From contig NC_084897.1 in the NCBI RefSeq assembly GCF_958979055.1, forward strand, positions 25,349,128-25,413,127: 64,000 nt of DNA, in the 5' to 3' direction. This document shows, piece by piece, positions 23,201 to 34,314 of the stretch; position 1 is the first letter of the stretch; each line of letters opens with the position of its first letter. Under the pieces are notes generated by a model. The model saw only the letters and a program-made list of their open reading frames with translations. It did not search any database and had not been told where the DNA came from. Made by a program: the position numbers and the translations under genes. This DNA is from Alnus glutinosa. Its lineage: Eukaryota > Streptophyta > Magnoliopsida > Fagales > Betulaceae.

Positions 23201-26200
23201 TGATTTAAAACATGTATTACCAACATGAGGATGTAGAGAAGGATGAGTCACGAAAATAAAACAATGAGCCCTCTAAAATATTGAAAATATGGTCATTCAT
23301 CAATCTTGCCAACATATGCTTCTTTTGAATTCTCAATAATGTAGCCAGCAAGCCATCTAAAACATCCTCACACAGTCACACCATCTACACTTAATCTATA
23401 GGACGGAGGAAACATGTACGGGAGTCTTTTACCTCGAGTAAATTTGCATGTATAGATATTTGGCCTAACTATTGTCAAGAAAAAACCAAGAAAAGCATTT
23501 AACCCCAGTACAAAGACTTAAATTTGCATAGAGAGAAAACACAAATATCAGACAGAATGGAACAATCTGAAACAACAAAGGATATTCTTTCTTATGTCCC
23601 TTTTCACTAGCTCGATCACGTAGATGATTATGTCGCAAAATCTCTGCTTCCAGCTCCTGGATTATAAAATGAGAGCATGCATAACAGAAGTTCAGTAACA
23701 AGATTTTAAGTTAAAGACAGTTATTTTTTTTTTGATAAGTTAAAGACAGTTATAAGCCACAACATTGCTTAACAGAGAACATTGTAACAGACTAAAAGCA
23801 TATTAAATATCTAGTCTCCCAAAAAAAAAAAATGCTTGAATACTGGCTCATTTCCCAAGGATCAAAAGGAAAGGAACTTACATTATTTACTCTCGCTGCT
23901 TGAAGTGTCATTGCTTTTTCCCGAATCTCACCCTACAACAAAGCACAAATTTCCTTTACAAAAGGCACACAAATTCCTAGGGTGAAACATAGAAAGGAAC
24001 ATAACACTAAGACCTACCACAGTGAACCGTTTGATGAGCCCATGTTTTATATTCAGGCGTAAACGTGTGCATTCATCCTGAAAACATAATTTAAACGTCA
24101 CAACCAGAAGCAACACAGTAAATTTCATTTAGGAGGCAACAAAGTACTAACCACACCAGATAGTCTCTTGCTCACCTAATAAATTACAGATAACAATTCT
24201 AGCTTGTTTAAGTTGTGCATGTTTCATCCATCCATAATTCCCATCAAACACAAACAGCACAAACAATGCACATGCAATTTTCAGGCCAGTCGTTCATGGA
24301 AAAAGTAAAGTTCTGTTTAAACAATTTGGATATCAACTAGGATATGTTGTATGTATGCAACCCAATCACGTGTGAGTATGTGATCAAATGCCTGACATCG
24401 ACTATAGGTCTCTGCGGTTAGGGTTCAGTCCCAAGACTTAATAATACAAGGTGGTTTTGTATGAATTCAGGCAACTGAGATGTCAATTGTGTGTCTGTCT
24501 ATGTACAGATGCATACATGCAATGATACATGTACGTATATATGTATACTGACTCATGTGAACAGCAATGCATTTAATCTCAATATAACAAAGACATTAAT
24601 CAAGAGTACAAAAGCACTTTGAAAGAATGTGCACAGAATGGGAGGACATTGTTATAATAGTGGACAAAATTCTTGCTTTTAGTTAAAATAGAATGTTCAC
24701 ATAGACCACAACAACTACAGCATGCACTAACAGCTACTTATATCTGAGTAATTAACAAACAAATGAGAAAACAATCGTCATAGTTGCAAGTGATGGAATT
24801 AGTCCTGTTATAATTTATTTTCTACAAACTCTAGGAGTTGAGAAAAAGAAAAGAGAGAGAGAACAGAAACCCCGAACGAAAGATGGGTACATAGGGCAGT
24901 ATGTTTAATCACCTCAGAGAACTCCTGATTTGAAATCTCGTCAATTGATATGACGTCTTTCTTGTCCAAATTTAAGATTTCAAGCATCACATCAGTAGTT
25001 CTTTCTCCAATTTTATATGGCTCAGCCACCTTGCTTGTACCTATACACAAGATCGTGAACAATTTAACAATTTTGCATAATGTGTTTCTTACTGTGTACA
25101 TTTAACATATCACTTGGAGGATCGGTATTATAGAAATCAGTACCTACAACTTGCACAAGCCTGTACATTTCTTGCTTTTGATCCTTATTGGGAATTCTTA
25201 TCCGAACAATTGAGCCAACAACTTTGTCGTGAAATTTGTCAGCATCAGCCATAAGACTCTCCATTAAATTACGCCGTAAGTATATTAAGTTAGTGTTGTG
25301 AACATCAATCGCTGCAAATGCATCTAAATTAGTCTGTGATCCCCTCTCATCAGCTTTTTTGCGTGTTTTACGCCTCTTATCACTACCCAGCAGAAGTTGG
25401 TTATCATAGTTCCCGTCGGCCTCCACCTTGCTAGCAACAACATTGACAACTCCCACCCTAAAAGTATCATCTGCTGAGGAACTTTCTTTTACAAGAAAAT
25501 GAGATTCAAGAAGCTTTAGCATTTCAAAGTGACCAACACACACTTTCCCAAATAGATTTATAAGCCTCGAATCACAAACAATTTGGCATTTCTGGCGCGG
25601 ATCACGGAGATTATTTTTCTTTATATACTCAAGCAAAAGAGCCTCGACATCAAACTGAGATAGCATGGATGTATTGCCATCTTTCATATGAGCAACAAAC
25701 TCCAAGAGTTCCTTTGATGCCCATTTTGTACTTTCAAGTGGATATGGACTGTTGTCACTACCTGATCTCTCCATAGTTATAGAGTCCTGATTATGAAGAG
25801 CAGGCTGCTTATTAGTCTTCCTTCTTTTGGAATTATTTGTTTCCAGGCCTGCACAAGAATTGTCCAAACTATAACCTTTATGATCATTACCATCATAATG
25901 TTCAGCTGAAGATTCCCCCTTACAAGCTATAGTATCAACTCCTTTCCATGGATTTTTAGCTCGCGTTAACTCATCTGAAGTTAGAGATAATTTCCTCTTC
26001 AGAAATACCCAATACATCTTAAAGAGATACTCCCAGCTGCTTTTGTCATCAAAATCCACTTGAGCCTGCAAAACATAATAAAATTACTCCGTATAAATGA
26101 CAACATTGAACAGCAAACAAACTACTAACTAAACAACATAAACATGTCTCCTGAACACTCAATCATTGTACCTGAAAACCACTTCATACTCCACAAGTCT

Positions 26201-27760
26201 CATAACATGAAAACTTAAGCTTTAACGGAAAAGAAGGAAAGTAAATCTTGCACTAATGGGGGAACAAGAAACGAAAATAGAGAGAGATGGAGATGTGCAA
26301 TGCAAGACATAGAAGAGCTCACCGCTCTTGAATTTTCATGCCTCCCTATCCAAGTTCAGCCAAGCTGAGAGAGCTTAACTCACAGAATAAAAGTGACCAA
26401 TAGAAGAGGGCGAGAGAGAGAGCCAGTTTAGGAGATGTAATTTAGCATACCAATTCCTTTTTTCTTTTTCTTTTTTCCTTGTTGTGGGGAGGGGGGCAAT
26501 CAACAATGATTTAAATAGCATACCGCTTCCTTATCTCCTTGCAAACGCTCAATCAGCATCACAGTTCTCATGCACGTCCCACATAATCCATTGTTTCCTC
26601 TTACACCAAGATAATCAGCATCCTTAATACAGCCCTTGCACAAAGAATACGTACAAGTATAGCACATATAATGTGCAGCCTTCTCGCAACTGCTGCAAAT
26701 ATGCCAACCTGAAATGCATGAATACAAAAAAGAGCAAGTAAATCATACAATGTAAAGCTCAGAACTCAATTTATATTTTTTTTTTAAAAAAAATGATAAC
26801 TTGATCCAGAGTATCAACAAACACTGCATCATCCAAAAAAGAAACTAATAGAATGCAGGACATTAGTTGAAATACATACAATATATCCATGAAGATACTT
26901 ATCCATAATAATAGTAACGAAGACGTTTTGTTTGTTAATTCTACTAACACCACTGCCACGAAATTATTATACAAGAGAATAAGATAATATTATTCCATCA
27001 TATGTTTTCTATATGCCTACAGGAGAACACAGCAACTGCATTTGTATACAGAGAGATATAGAAGAGGTTTATACGCTATAGGACATACCGCAATTCCACT
27101 TAGCCCTTGATTTAAAGAACGACTCGTCTCGCTTAATGCAGGAGGGATGATATGCTTTAGGGCAGCCCCTAACAAGTAATAAAACAACAAAAAGTAAATA
27201 AAGTTACGAACTTTGGGTAATGGAAAAGGAGAATCAACTAAATTACGTATACAACCAACACATCTAAGCAACCTAAACCAGTACTTAAACCCTAATCGTC
27301 TCTTCCAAACTTGATTACTGTTGTACTTTTCTCAGGCCCCAAGCTTTCTAAGCAACCAAACGGAACAAAACAGAAAAAAGAAGAAAAAACGAAATCCTCG
27401 CACTCACCGGCGATCACAGAGCACGAGGCTCCCACCATCGAAGCATATGAAGCACACGTCTTCCTCGTCCTTCTTCTTCCTCGGCAGCGGCGTCGTTTTG
27501 GCCGCCTTCGGCTGACCCTTGGGCGGCCGACCGCGCTTCCTCTTTTCCACCGTTGTCTGCACCACCGTCTTCGACTCCATGTCCGCGACACGTCCTTCCT
27601 CTGTCGCCACCACGCCAGCCTCCGGAGCTCCGACGAGCAGCGAATCGTCCATTTCCTTAATCGCGTCGCATTGATCGACGCCGAAGAGGTCCACGCCTTG
27701 CTGCGACGACTCTCCGTCTTGAAGACAAGGCCTGTAGTGGCCCGAACCCTGCTGGTCCAT
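20227..27760 (-). CDS. NERD/C3H44-like PHD-SWIB-Plus3-GYF-CCCH protein, 10 exons, 1493 aa
   Basis: Plant chromatin protein of the zinc finger CCCH 19 (NERD) and 44 group; NERD links histone H3 reading and Argonaute2 to RNA-directed DNA methylation. Exons (minus): 27760-27408, 27168-27089, 26708-26524, 26065-25093, 25040-24913, 24077-24018, 23932-23882, 23656-23586, 22914-22763, 22655-20227; total 4482 nt. Domains: AT-hook-like [10 protein letters not shown] (73-82), PHD-type cysteine cluster from [15 protein letters not shown] (about 102-205), SWIB (about 323-396), Plus-3 (about 461-590), GYF with [11 protein letters not shown] (about 805-860), and a C-terminal CCCH finger (C-x7-C-x5-C-x3-H) ending at LHP. 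The region between GYF and CCCH is Ser/Gly-rich with at least seven GW or WG dipeptides, an Argonaute-hook composition. ATG 27760 is the first in-frame ATG. The short N-terminus favours a C3H44-like over a C3H19-like identity. Intron 8 (22915-23585) is AT-AC. Confidence 0.93.
22915..23585 (-). other. U12-type AT-AC intron of the NERD/C3H44-like gene
   Basis: On the minus strand the intron begins ATATCCTTTG directly after exon 8 (codons HKK plus GA) and ends TTGCAC before exon 9 (G TTA AGA GAA). The join gives [15 protein letters not shown], the family sequence. ATATCCTT is the U12 5' splice consensus. The branch-like TTCCTTTAC lies with its A about 11 nt before the AC, close to the TTCCTTRAY consensus. 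No GT or AG pair in the area keeps the frame. Confidence 0.9.
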
Positions 27761-28271
27761 GCCGAATTGGAGGGTATCAAACTCGGTCAAGGCGGAAATC
27801 GAGGTGGCCTAGGAAAACCCTAGGTTTTGGAGCGGTTCAGGCGTGGTGGTTTGGGTAGTGGGCACATGGAAATTGACTGGGCAAGGATGTGACAGGAGGA
27901 CATTGTATTTTGATTATTAAATGGAGAAAATGGGGTTTGAGGAGGTGAGAGAGAAGGAAGATACTGAAAGACGGTCGCTTGGGATTGGCTGAAAGGGGTT
28001 TTGGGGCGGGTTCTTTGCTTTCTTCTTTCTTACCTTTTTCCTCTGAGAGGCCTCAAACGCGGCTCTTGTGAGTCCGCTAATTTCCCCAATCTCGAGCACC
28101 ACGTGGTTAGTGGGTACCGATAAAAGGCGCTCCTCTACCTGGGGACCACACTCATGACTCAACGCTGAAAACATGATCAAAAACTATTACCGACTACTTT
28201 CTTTCAAAAAGATTAAAAAAAAAATTCTTTAATCAATGCTCCTCGTTTCGATGTAAAAAACTTTTCATTAA
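27761..28271. promoter_or_regulatory. Upstream region of the NERD/C3H44-like gene
   Basis: This is the 5' UTR and promoter side of the minus-strand gene. A CACGTG G-box core lies at 28100-28105, about 340 bp upstream of the ATG. I cannot point to a sure TATA box or transcription start. No other gene is visible. Confidence 0.4.
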
Positions 28272-28453
28272 GAGTAATACTACACATCATTCCCTTGTCC
28301 TTTTTTTGTCCTCTCAAAATTGATGTGGCTCTTAAAATCACCATTGGATCAAAATCCAAAAGTGATATATCAAAAATTCAATGGTGATTTTAAGAGCCAC
28401 ATCAATTTTGGGAGGACAAATAGAGGACAAGGGGATGATATGTAGCATTACTC
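28272..28453. mobile_element. Palindromic MITE, about 180 bp
   Basis: The element is almost entirely a fold-back. Its left end GAGTAATACTACACATCATTC pairs with the right end, and the arms (through ttgatgtggctcttaaaatcaccattg) match for about 75 nt around a short loop. Its ends resemble the element at 2928-3125. No clear target duplication remains. Confidence 0.7.
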
Positions 28454-29566
28454 TTGATGATGGTGGTCGAAATTCAACAACACTGGCAAGATTCTGGCAA
28501 TACTAGTATAATTCCGGTCAGTATCGCCAAAATATGACACAGTTGTCAGAATCTAGATATTGTGCTAGATTCTGACGATGGTGTCCAAATTCAGCCGATC
28601 AAATCTCAAAATTCGGGGACTTTTAGTTGCATATTCGAGCTACTAACAAACTTCAATGATCGGGGGTGGCAAATTTTCATAAACGTGTGTGCAAAAATTA
28701 TAAGTTTAAATTCAACAAATGATTTATAGTTTTTAAAACCCTAAATCATTTTTTAAAAAATTAAATAAATTATTACGGTCAAATTAAAAATAATTCATAT
28801 TTACCATAATTTTCAGTTATACCTAAAATATTCAACGTCCAAACAAACGAAACTTTAAATTCTTATCACTAGAGAGACTGCTCGCACAACAAAGAGTGGT
28901 CACGCTCACGCAGTTACTCTTTATATTTCTTATAATATGGATTTAAGTGTTTCAATTGTGTGCGAACCTGTGATGCAGGCTTGCTTGCAGCAGCTCTCTC
29001 TATTTAGGGAGGGAAAAAGACCGAGTTGACATTGTCCTTATTAAAATAAATAAATAACGGAGGAGGAGGAGTGGCGTGCTACGTGCGTTTTAATTTTTAT
29101 ATTAATATTTTACCCCAGAACGCAACCGGGAAAAAGACGGGATTAAAAAAAATCCCGTGGCTTGAAGAAAGAAGTAACATTGAATTGGACTAAGAATTAA
29201 GACTTTCGATAGATTAGCGCGCGTCAGAATTTGGTTGGATCTTCAACATGTGGGGGTTTGGCCGCACAAGGTGGACTAAGAATTAAGACTTAAGAGACTG
29301 TCTGCCAGATGGATGATTACGAAAGGTAGGCGTTTTGGCATGATTGCTTTGAAGTTACAAGCTCTACTCTAGGGGTAAACTTAGGCAATAGGCAACACGT
29401 TGGTTTCAAATGTTAACTTATATGTAAATGTTTTGGAAGTCGTGAGCCTCTGGGTAACTACAATGATTGGCCATGTTTCTTTAAAGATAATGCTACGAAT
29501 ATTACAAAGCCTTTTATAAAAAGATGCGACGACTTATGTGGTATTTGCCAACGTTATTCACAAAAT
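28454..29566. other. Non-coding intergenic stretch
   Basis: The left part (28470-28640) holds degenerate short units built on ctggcaagattctggca and gccagaatct, similar in style to the core at 36380-36790. The remainder is AT-rich with no gene. A 19-nt phrase, ggactaagaattaagactt, occurs twice (about 29190 and 29272), marking a small local duplication. Confidence 0.45.
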
Positions 29567-29578
29567 AATAAAGTTTGA

Positions 29579-29705
29579 ATGAGTCTTTAAAGAGTAGTTC
29601 AATCGGTTGGAGATCACGCCTCATGAAGCGGAGATCACTAGTTTGAATCTTCCCTCCCCATCTTGTGTAGACATATCAAAAAAATAAATAAAAAATAAAT
29701 AAAAA
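29579..29705 (+). mobile_element. Short tRNA-derived SINE with TSD
   Basis: A 127-bp insert is flanked by the 12-bp direct repeat AATAAAGTTTGA at 29567-29578 and 29706-29717. It holds a box A-like ttcaatcggttgg and a box B-like gtttgaatcttcc about 40 nt apart, and ends in an A-rich (AAATAAAT)n tail. These are the parts of a tRNA-derived SINE. It differs in body from the SINE at 4831-5271. Confidence 0.75.
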
Positions 29706-29717
29706 AATAAAGTTTGA

Positions 29718-30608
29718 TTGTGGCAATGTCATGTTGACTATTACATCAATTTTGTAAGTTCATAAATAGATTATCATGCCAAATACTAGACAAAGAAAAT
29801 TGATTATGATTGGACTACCGCATCGATTTGTAAAAAGTGTAGAAAAATATGTAATATTTATCAACATTTTCCTTATTGAAACTACCATCATGCTTCTTAT
29901 TTTCTTTTCTTTTTTTTATGTTTTGAACCGTAACGTCAAAATAGTTATGGAAAATTCAGAATTATATTTTTTAATGTTGAGGTTTGTGAAGAAATCTAAA
30001 ATACAATAATAAAGGTGAAAGCAAGAGAGATAAACAAACACAATAAATTACTGGTAATTTGCTGTCAGGCACTTATGTTCACTATTCTAAATAGCTTATA
30101 GGATTACATTGTGTCTCATTAACTTATTTGTCTACAATACAAATGTCTCTATTTATAAGGTTTAGAATAAATACAAGTTTGACAACAATTAACCCATAAA
30201 TAAATAATATTTCAATATAAACCACATATGGAATATACACAAAATATACTTTATTTTTTATATATTATAACATTTAAAATTGGTTACGTCTATTATTGCT
30301 TTTTGGAGGTACTTGTTGTCTTTTGTCTGAAGATGTATCATGATGTGGCATATAAGTGGAAATATTTTTGAGTGCTTTGTGAGTATTTTATATTTAAAAT
30401 TTTTTAATAATGTTTTTATTTTTAAAACAGGAACAAAAAAGTAAAAAATATAATGGTTTAAAAAACAAAATCACCGTAATGAGAATGGATTAATAGTATT
30501 ATGAAACATCGAAGCCAGTAATGATGTGATGAGTTTGGGTGTGATTTCACTAATTTCCCTGATTTGTATATACATGGCATGCATGTAAGCGGCGTTAATA
30601 GTTATGTT
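29718..30608. other. AT-rich intergenic stretch
   Basis: I see no gene, RNA gene or well-bounded element. Base composition is strongly AT-rich and the short open frames look random. Confidence 0.5.
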
Positions 30609-31001
30609 TTAAATTAGGGATAACTTCACAAAAGGGTATCAAACTATACCGTGTTTTGACAGAAGGGTACTGAATTATCATTCATCTTGAACCCAGGGTT
30701 TTAACTATTAAAATAAGTCTCAGAAAGGCATTCCGTCTGTTCTCGGCATTAAAACGTGACGGGAGTCGATTCACGTGACTTCCACGTAACTTTTTTAATG
30801 CCATTTGTCCATTTTACCCCTCACTGTCATGTATGTAAACACAACTCCTCAAGCTGGACCCACTCTCCACTCACACATGCAGATTGTAGTCGTCATCCTC
30901 AACCCGGTGAGAAGCCAACAACTGCGATATATATATATATACACACACACGAGTTTTTCCTCTCTCTCTCTCATCTTTATTCACTAAGCTAGTTAAACAA
31001 G

Positions 31002-31990
31002 ATGCGCAACATGACGAGTTCAACCTCCGCCCGAGGCATAGCCGCCATTGTCGGCGTGGGATCGAAGTGGGGTGGTATCAATTGCGTTGGTGGCTTTGGA
31101 AAAAAAAAAAAGGGGCAAGTGGCAGAATTGCTATTTTTTCCATCCACGTGGTGCGCATTTGTTAAGCAGCTCATAATCTATAAAATATCTTAGCGTGCGT
31201 TACATAAGGTTAGACTTGGCTGACTTTTGCAGCACGAGTTCAGCTCACAAATTATTGATACCAGTTCAACCTTTGGGTAACATTTGGGCTTTGGGCTGCA
31301 TTTGTTTCTCCATAGTCTAATATTGGGCATCTGTCTTTCACTTGCACACCTTAAGGGCAAGGTGTCTTAACGAGGGAGGTAGTGTAAGGAGCTATTGTGT
31401 GAGTAGTATACGTAGCAATTCCTTAAAGGTATAGGAGATCGTTTCATCCAACTGCAGAGGATGGTGCAGAATCTCTGTGTGTATCTGTTGTTGTCTTCTT
31501 ACTTGGTTGCGGCTGCTAGGTTTTTTATCCAGGCCGGAGGAGAACGATCGAGTACTATGAGAAGAAGAAAGAAGAAATGGGGCCGAAGCATTCCAGACTA
31601 AATTGGGTGGAGATGTCACAAGCTGTAAGCAAGTTTTTGGAGTGAAGAGCCAAGAAACTGCATCAAGAGAACCTAGAAGATTCGGGTATGTGCAAATTTG
31701 ACTCAAGTTCACGTGCAGGATTCCTGTGTGTTCGGTGGCTACGTGGCTCCTTCATATCACATGGGCTCCTTCATATGTGTTAGTTTGACTCGAATGCCAA
31801 GGTAGGAGAATAGCCTTCTCGAACAACCCAATCTTTCAATAAAATCCATTTTTTCCTTCTCAATCTTTCTTCTTCTTTCTATTTTCTTTCCTAAATTCAT
31901 AACAAAACATTGGTTCTGTTACACTAGGCCGCTCCATCGCCCGCAAGTTCTCTCACGAATGCTACATTGTCGCCATTCTCGCTCACGAAC
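31002..31990 (+). pseudogene. Captured short-chain dehydrogenase (SDR) gene fragment, in two pieces
   Basis: The first piece (about 31002-31070) gives MRNMTSSTSARGIAAIVGVG, the N-terminal nucleotide-binding strand and glycine motif of a Rossmann SDR. The second (about 31924-31990) gives LGRSIARKFSHECYIVAILA, the helix and second strand that normally follow directly. About 850 bp of unrelated sequence lies between them. The rest of the enzyme, including the catalytic YxxxK region, is absent, so no functional enzyme can be made. Both pieces are inside the Pack-MULE and read in the same direction. Confidence 0.65.
31073..31923 (+). mobile_element. LTR-retroelement fossil, Ty1/copia-like, inside the Pack-MULE
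   Basis: A TGGTATCA primer-binding-like site lies at 31073. A purine-rich stretch near 31350-31380 is followed by a candidate single LTR at about 31383-31923 that starts TGTAAGG, ends ACA and holds AATAAA near its end. No coding domains are recognisable and only one LTR is seen, so the element is a broken remnant. The boundaries are approximate. Its position between two parts of the captured SDR piece suggests insertion during or after capture. Confidence 0.4.
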
Positions 31991-32476
31991 GTGGTGCCTT
32001 CCACTGTGCATGGATTTTCATGCATGTAAAAATCTGACTGTAATTTTCAGCTGCCTCTGTTTTAGCTTCATAAAACAGAGTGTAAGAGAGTGGGTTATGT
32101 TCAACTCTTCCACCAACCATAATCATCCATATGATTACATATTTCAGTTCAGGCGAGTGTGGTGGTATTCGTGAGCTGTGAAAAGCCATTGAATTATTGG
32201 ATATGTATGATCAATTCTGGATTGTGGTGGGCTATTTGTTTAGCGGCTGCTAAGCCGCTAACACCAACCTCGATTATGGCAATTTTCGAGACCACAAGAG
32301 TCATAGTGGTGATCAAAGGCCGAGAACTCTAGGCTTCAAATGTGTTTGAACGTAGTTACATAGAGAATATGTGAAGCTAGCTCAGTATTTATAGGGGTTC
32401 GCGCTTTTGCGTTACGCAGTGGGGAGGACGAGAGCTGCTATTGGGGAGAGTGCGTTTTTCTTCCAATCCTGCTCTG

Positions 32477-32534
<58 letters not shown>

Positions 32535-33003
32535 TTTCATTTCCTTCTTTGATGATCATCATCACTGTGTTTTTCTCATTGTTCCTTCAACTTCCTTGGT
32601 CGTTACAGACGATGTGGACGTGGGTGTCCTCTGGGTGGGTCTAGTTTGGCAAATACTGTGGATAACGTGGATTTGGATGAGACGGATGGTGGAGATTCAA
32701 CAATGTCGACATGGAGGTGGAAGGTGACATGGTTTATGGTTTATGGTTTATGTTTTTAGTTTTTTTTTTAGAGAGTTGAAGGGCAAAACAGACAAATGGC
32801 ATTAAAAAAGTTACGTGGAAGTCATGTGGAAGTCACATGAATCGACTTCTGTCACGTTTTAACGCCAATAACAAATGAAATGCCTTTCTGAGACTCATTT
32901 TGATAGTTAAAACCCCGGGTTCGAGAGGAATGATAATTTAGTACCCTTCTGTCAAAACGCGGTATAGTTCGATACCCTTTTGTGAAGTTATCTCCTTAAA
33001 TTA

Positions 33004-33616
33004 TGATATTCACGTTTTTAAACATCTCACTTAAGGATACTCTATTAAGATTTGCTGTTAAATGCTGTTAAAATTTATAAAATACCATTTTTTTAAAAAA
33101 AAAAAATTATAAAATTTTTCAAAGATTTCAAGTATGGGTATTTTTGCAAATTCCTTTAAATTATGACTACCAGTTAAATCCTAACATATTTTTTTTCCCA
33201 AAAAAAAAGAGAAAGAAATGAGTATTTAGCAAATCATAACGGAATACCCTTAAGTGAAAAGTTTGGAAACTTTGATATCCGAGTTTGAGACGTTTGCTAA
33301 TTCAATACCCTTATCTCAGAACAATATATAATTCGATACATTTTTGTGAAGTTGTCCATTTTTTTTTTTAATGATTGGTCCAAAGGTTGATGAGCACTAC
33401 CACATCAGCCCGATAAAACGAAGATGTGATTTTTAGGATTTCTCCTAATATTATAAGGAGAAATTCTATTTGTCATATTTCCATCCAACTAGATTGAGGT
33501 GACTGCACATTTCATTTTTATTTTATTTTAATTTAAAAATATCTTACGTGGTAAGAAAATTTGATACTACCACATAGCATAATGGGTGAAGGAATGACAA
33601 ATAACACAACATTATT
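33004..33616. repeat. Decayed Mutator-type terminal repeat region
   Basis: Positions about 33297-33353, read in reverse complement, give acaacttcacaaaaatgtat and on, a diverged version of the Pack-MULE ends. Positions 33020-33060 and 33235-33285 form an imperfect inverted repeat around the phrase cacttaagg. This is probably the remains of another Mutator-like MITE next to the Pack-MULE. The rest, up to 33616, is AT-rich with no gene. Confidence 0.5.
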
Positions 33617-33626
33617 ATAAGAAATT

Positions 33627-34056
33627 GGGATAATTTTACTTATAACCCATGATCTTTCATTATTTTTGAAAAAATGTACCAAAATTTTTTAAAGTGTTAA
33701 TTTAGGATATACATTTTTTGTTAAATCCTATTAAAATTATCAAAATACTCATGTGTTTATTATTATTTTATAAAAATATATAACAAATTTAAAAGATTAA
33801 GGCATGAATATTTTTGCAAATTTCGTTAAATTTTGACGAATACCTAAATCTTAACAATTTCTTTCTATTTTTTTTATTAAAAAATGAGGGGTATTTTGGA
33901 AATTTTAACATGGTTTAACGGAAAATTATAACAGAGGGTTGAAATTAGAAGAAAAAAAAAAATGAAAGATTGATACCATAAATTGACACTTTTAAAAGTT
34001 TAGGTACCTTTTTTTTAAAAATGATGAAATATTATGAATTATAAGTGAAGTTCTCC
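33627..34056. mobile_element. Mutator-like MITE, 430 bp
   Basis: Both ends are related inverted repeats of about 55 bp (left GGGATAATTTTACTTATAAC; right in reverse complement GGAGAACTTCACTTATAATT). The flanking repeats ATAAGAAATT (33617-33626) and ATAAGAGATT (34057-34066) match at 9 of 10 positions. The interior is AT-rich and non-coding. Confidence 0.7.
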
Positions 34057-34314
34057 ATAAGAGATTCCATGACGATAATAATATTAATTTGTTTATTAAA
34101 TTTTTTTATTTTTTGTCTAATGTTTTATCTTCTTTTTAAAAAAATAAAAAATAACAAACAACTCAAACACAAAATACTTCTTAACATACAAAAACAATTT
34201 TAACTTTTATGCCACATCATCAAACTACTTTTAAATAAAAAATAAAAAATAAAAATACACTTCCCAAAACACAATAACAAACATAACCATTATATTAATA
34301 TGATTATAATGATT

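Larger units (their letters stand above)
30617..32995. mobile_element. Pack-MULE: 2.4-kb Mutator-like element carrying an SDR gene fragment
   Basis: The ends are inverted repeats of about 210 bp (30617-30830 and 32783-32995), close to 90% identical, both reading ATAACTTCACAAAAGGGTATC just inside. Perfect 8-bp direct repeats TTAAATTA flank it at 30609-30616 and 32996-33003. The interior has no transposase but holds pieces of a host short-chain dehydrogenase/reductase gene. From ATG 31002 runs a frame with SARGIAAIVGVGSK, the Rossmann start. The next part, LGRSIARKFSHECYIVAILA, follows at about 31924-31986. Upstream of the ATG are CT-rich and TATA-like sequences that may be captured 5' sequence. 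A retroelement-like stretch separates the two pieces. A (CT)n run lies at 32481-32532. Confidence 0.75.

Noticed and set aside
27311-27823. A 170-codon + strand frame and a 162-codon minus frame over exon 1 of the NERD/C3H44-like gene
   Set aside because: They are Arg/Leu-rich composition artefacts opposite and beside a GC-rich coding exon with a clear PHD start.
31392-31712. A 106-codon minus-strand frame in the Pack-MULE
   Set aside because: It lies over the LTR-like fossil and has no recognisable domain.
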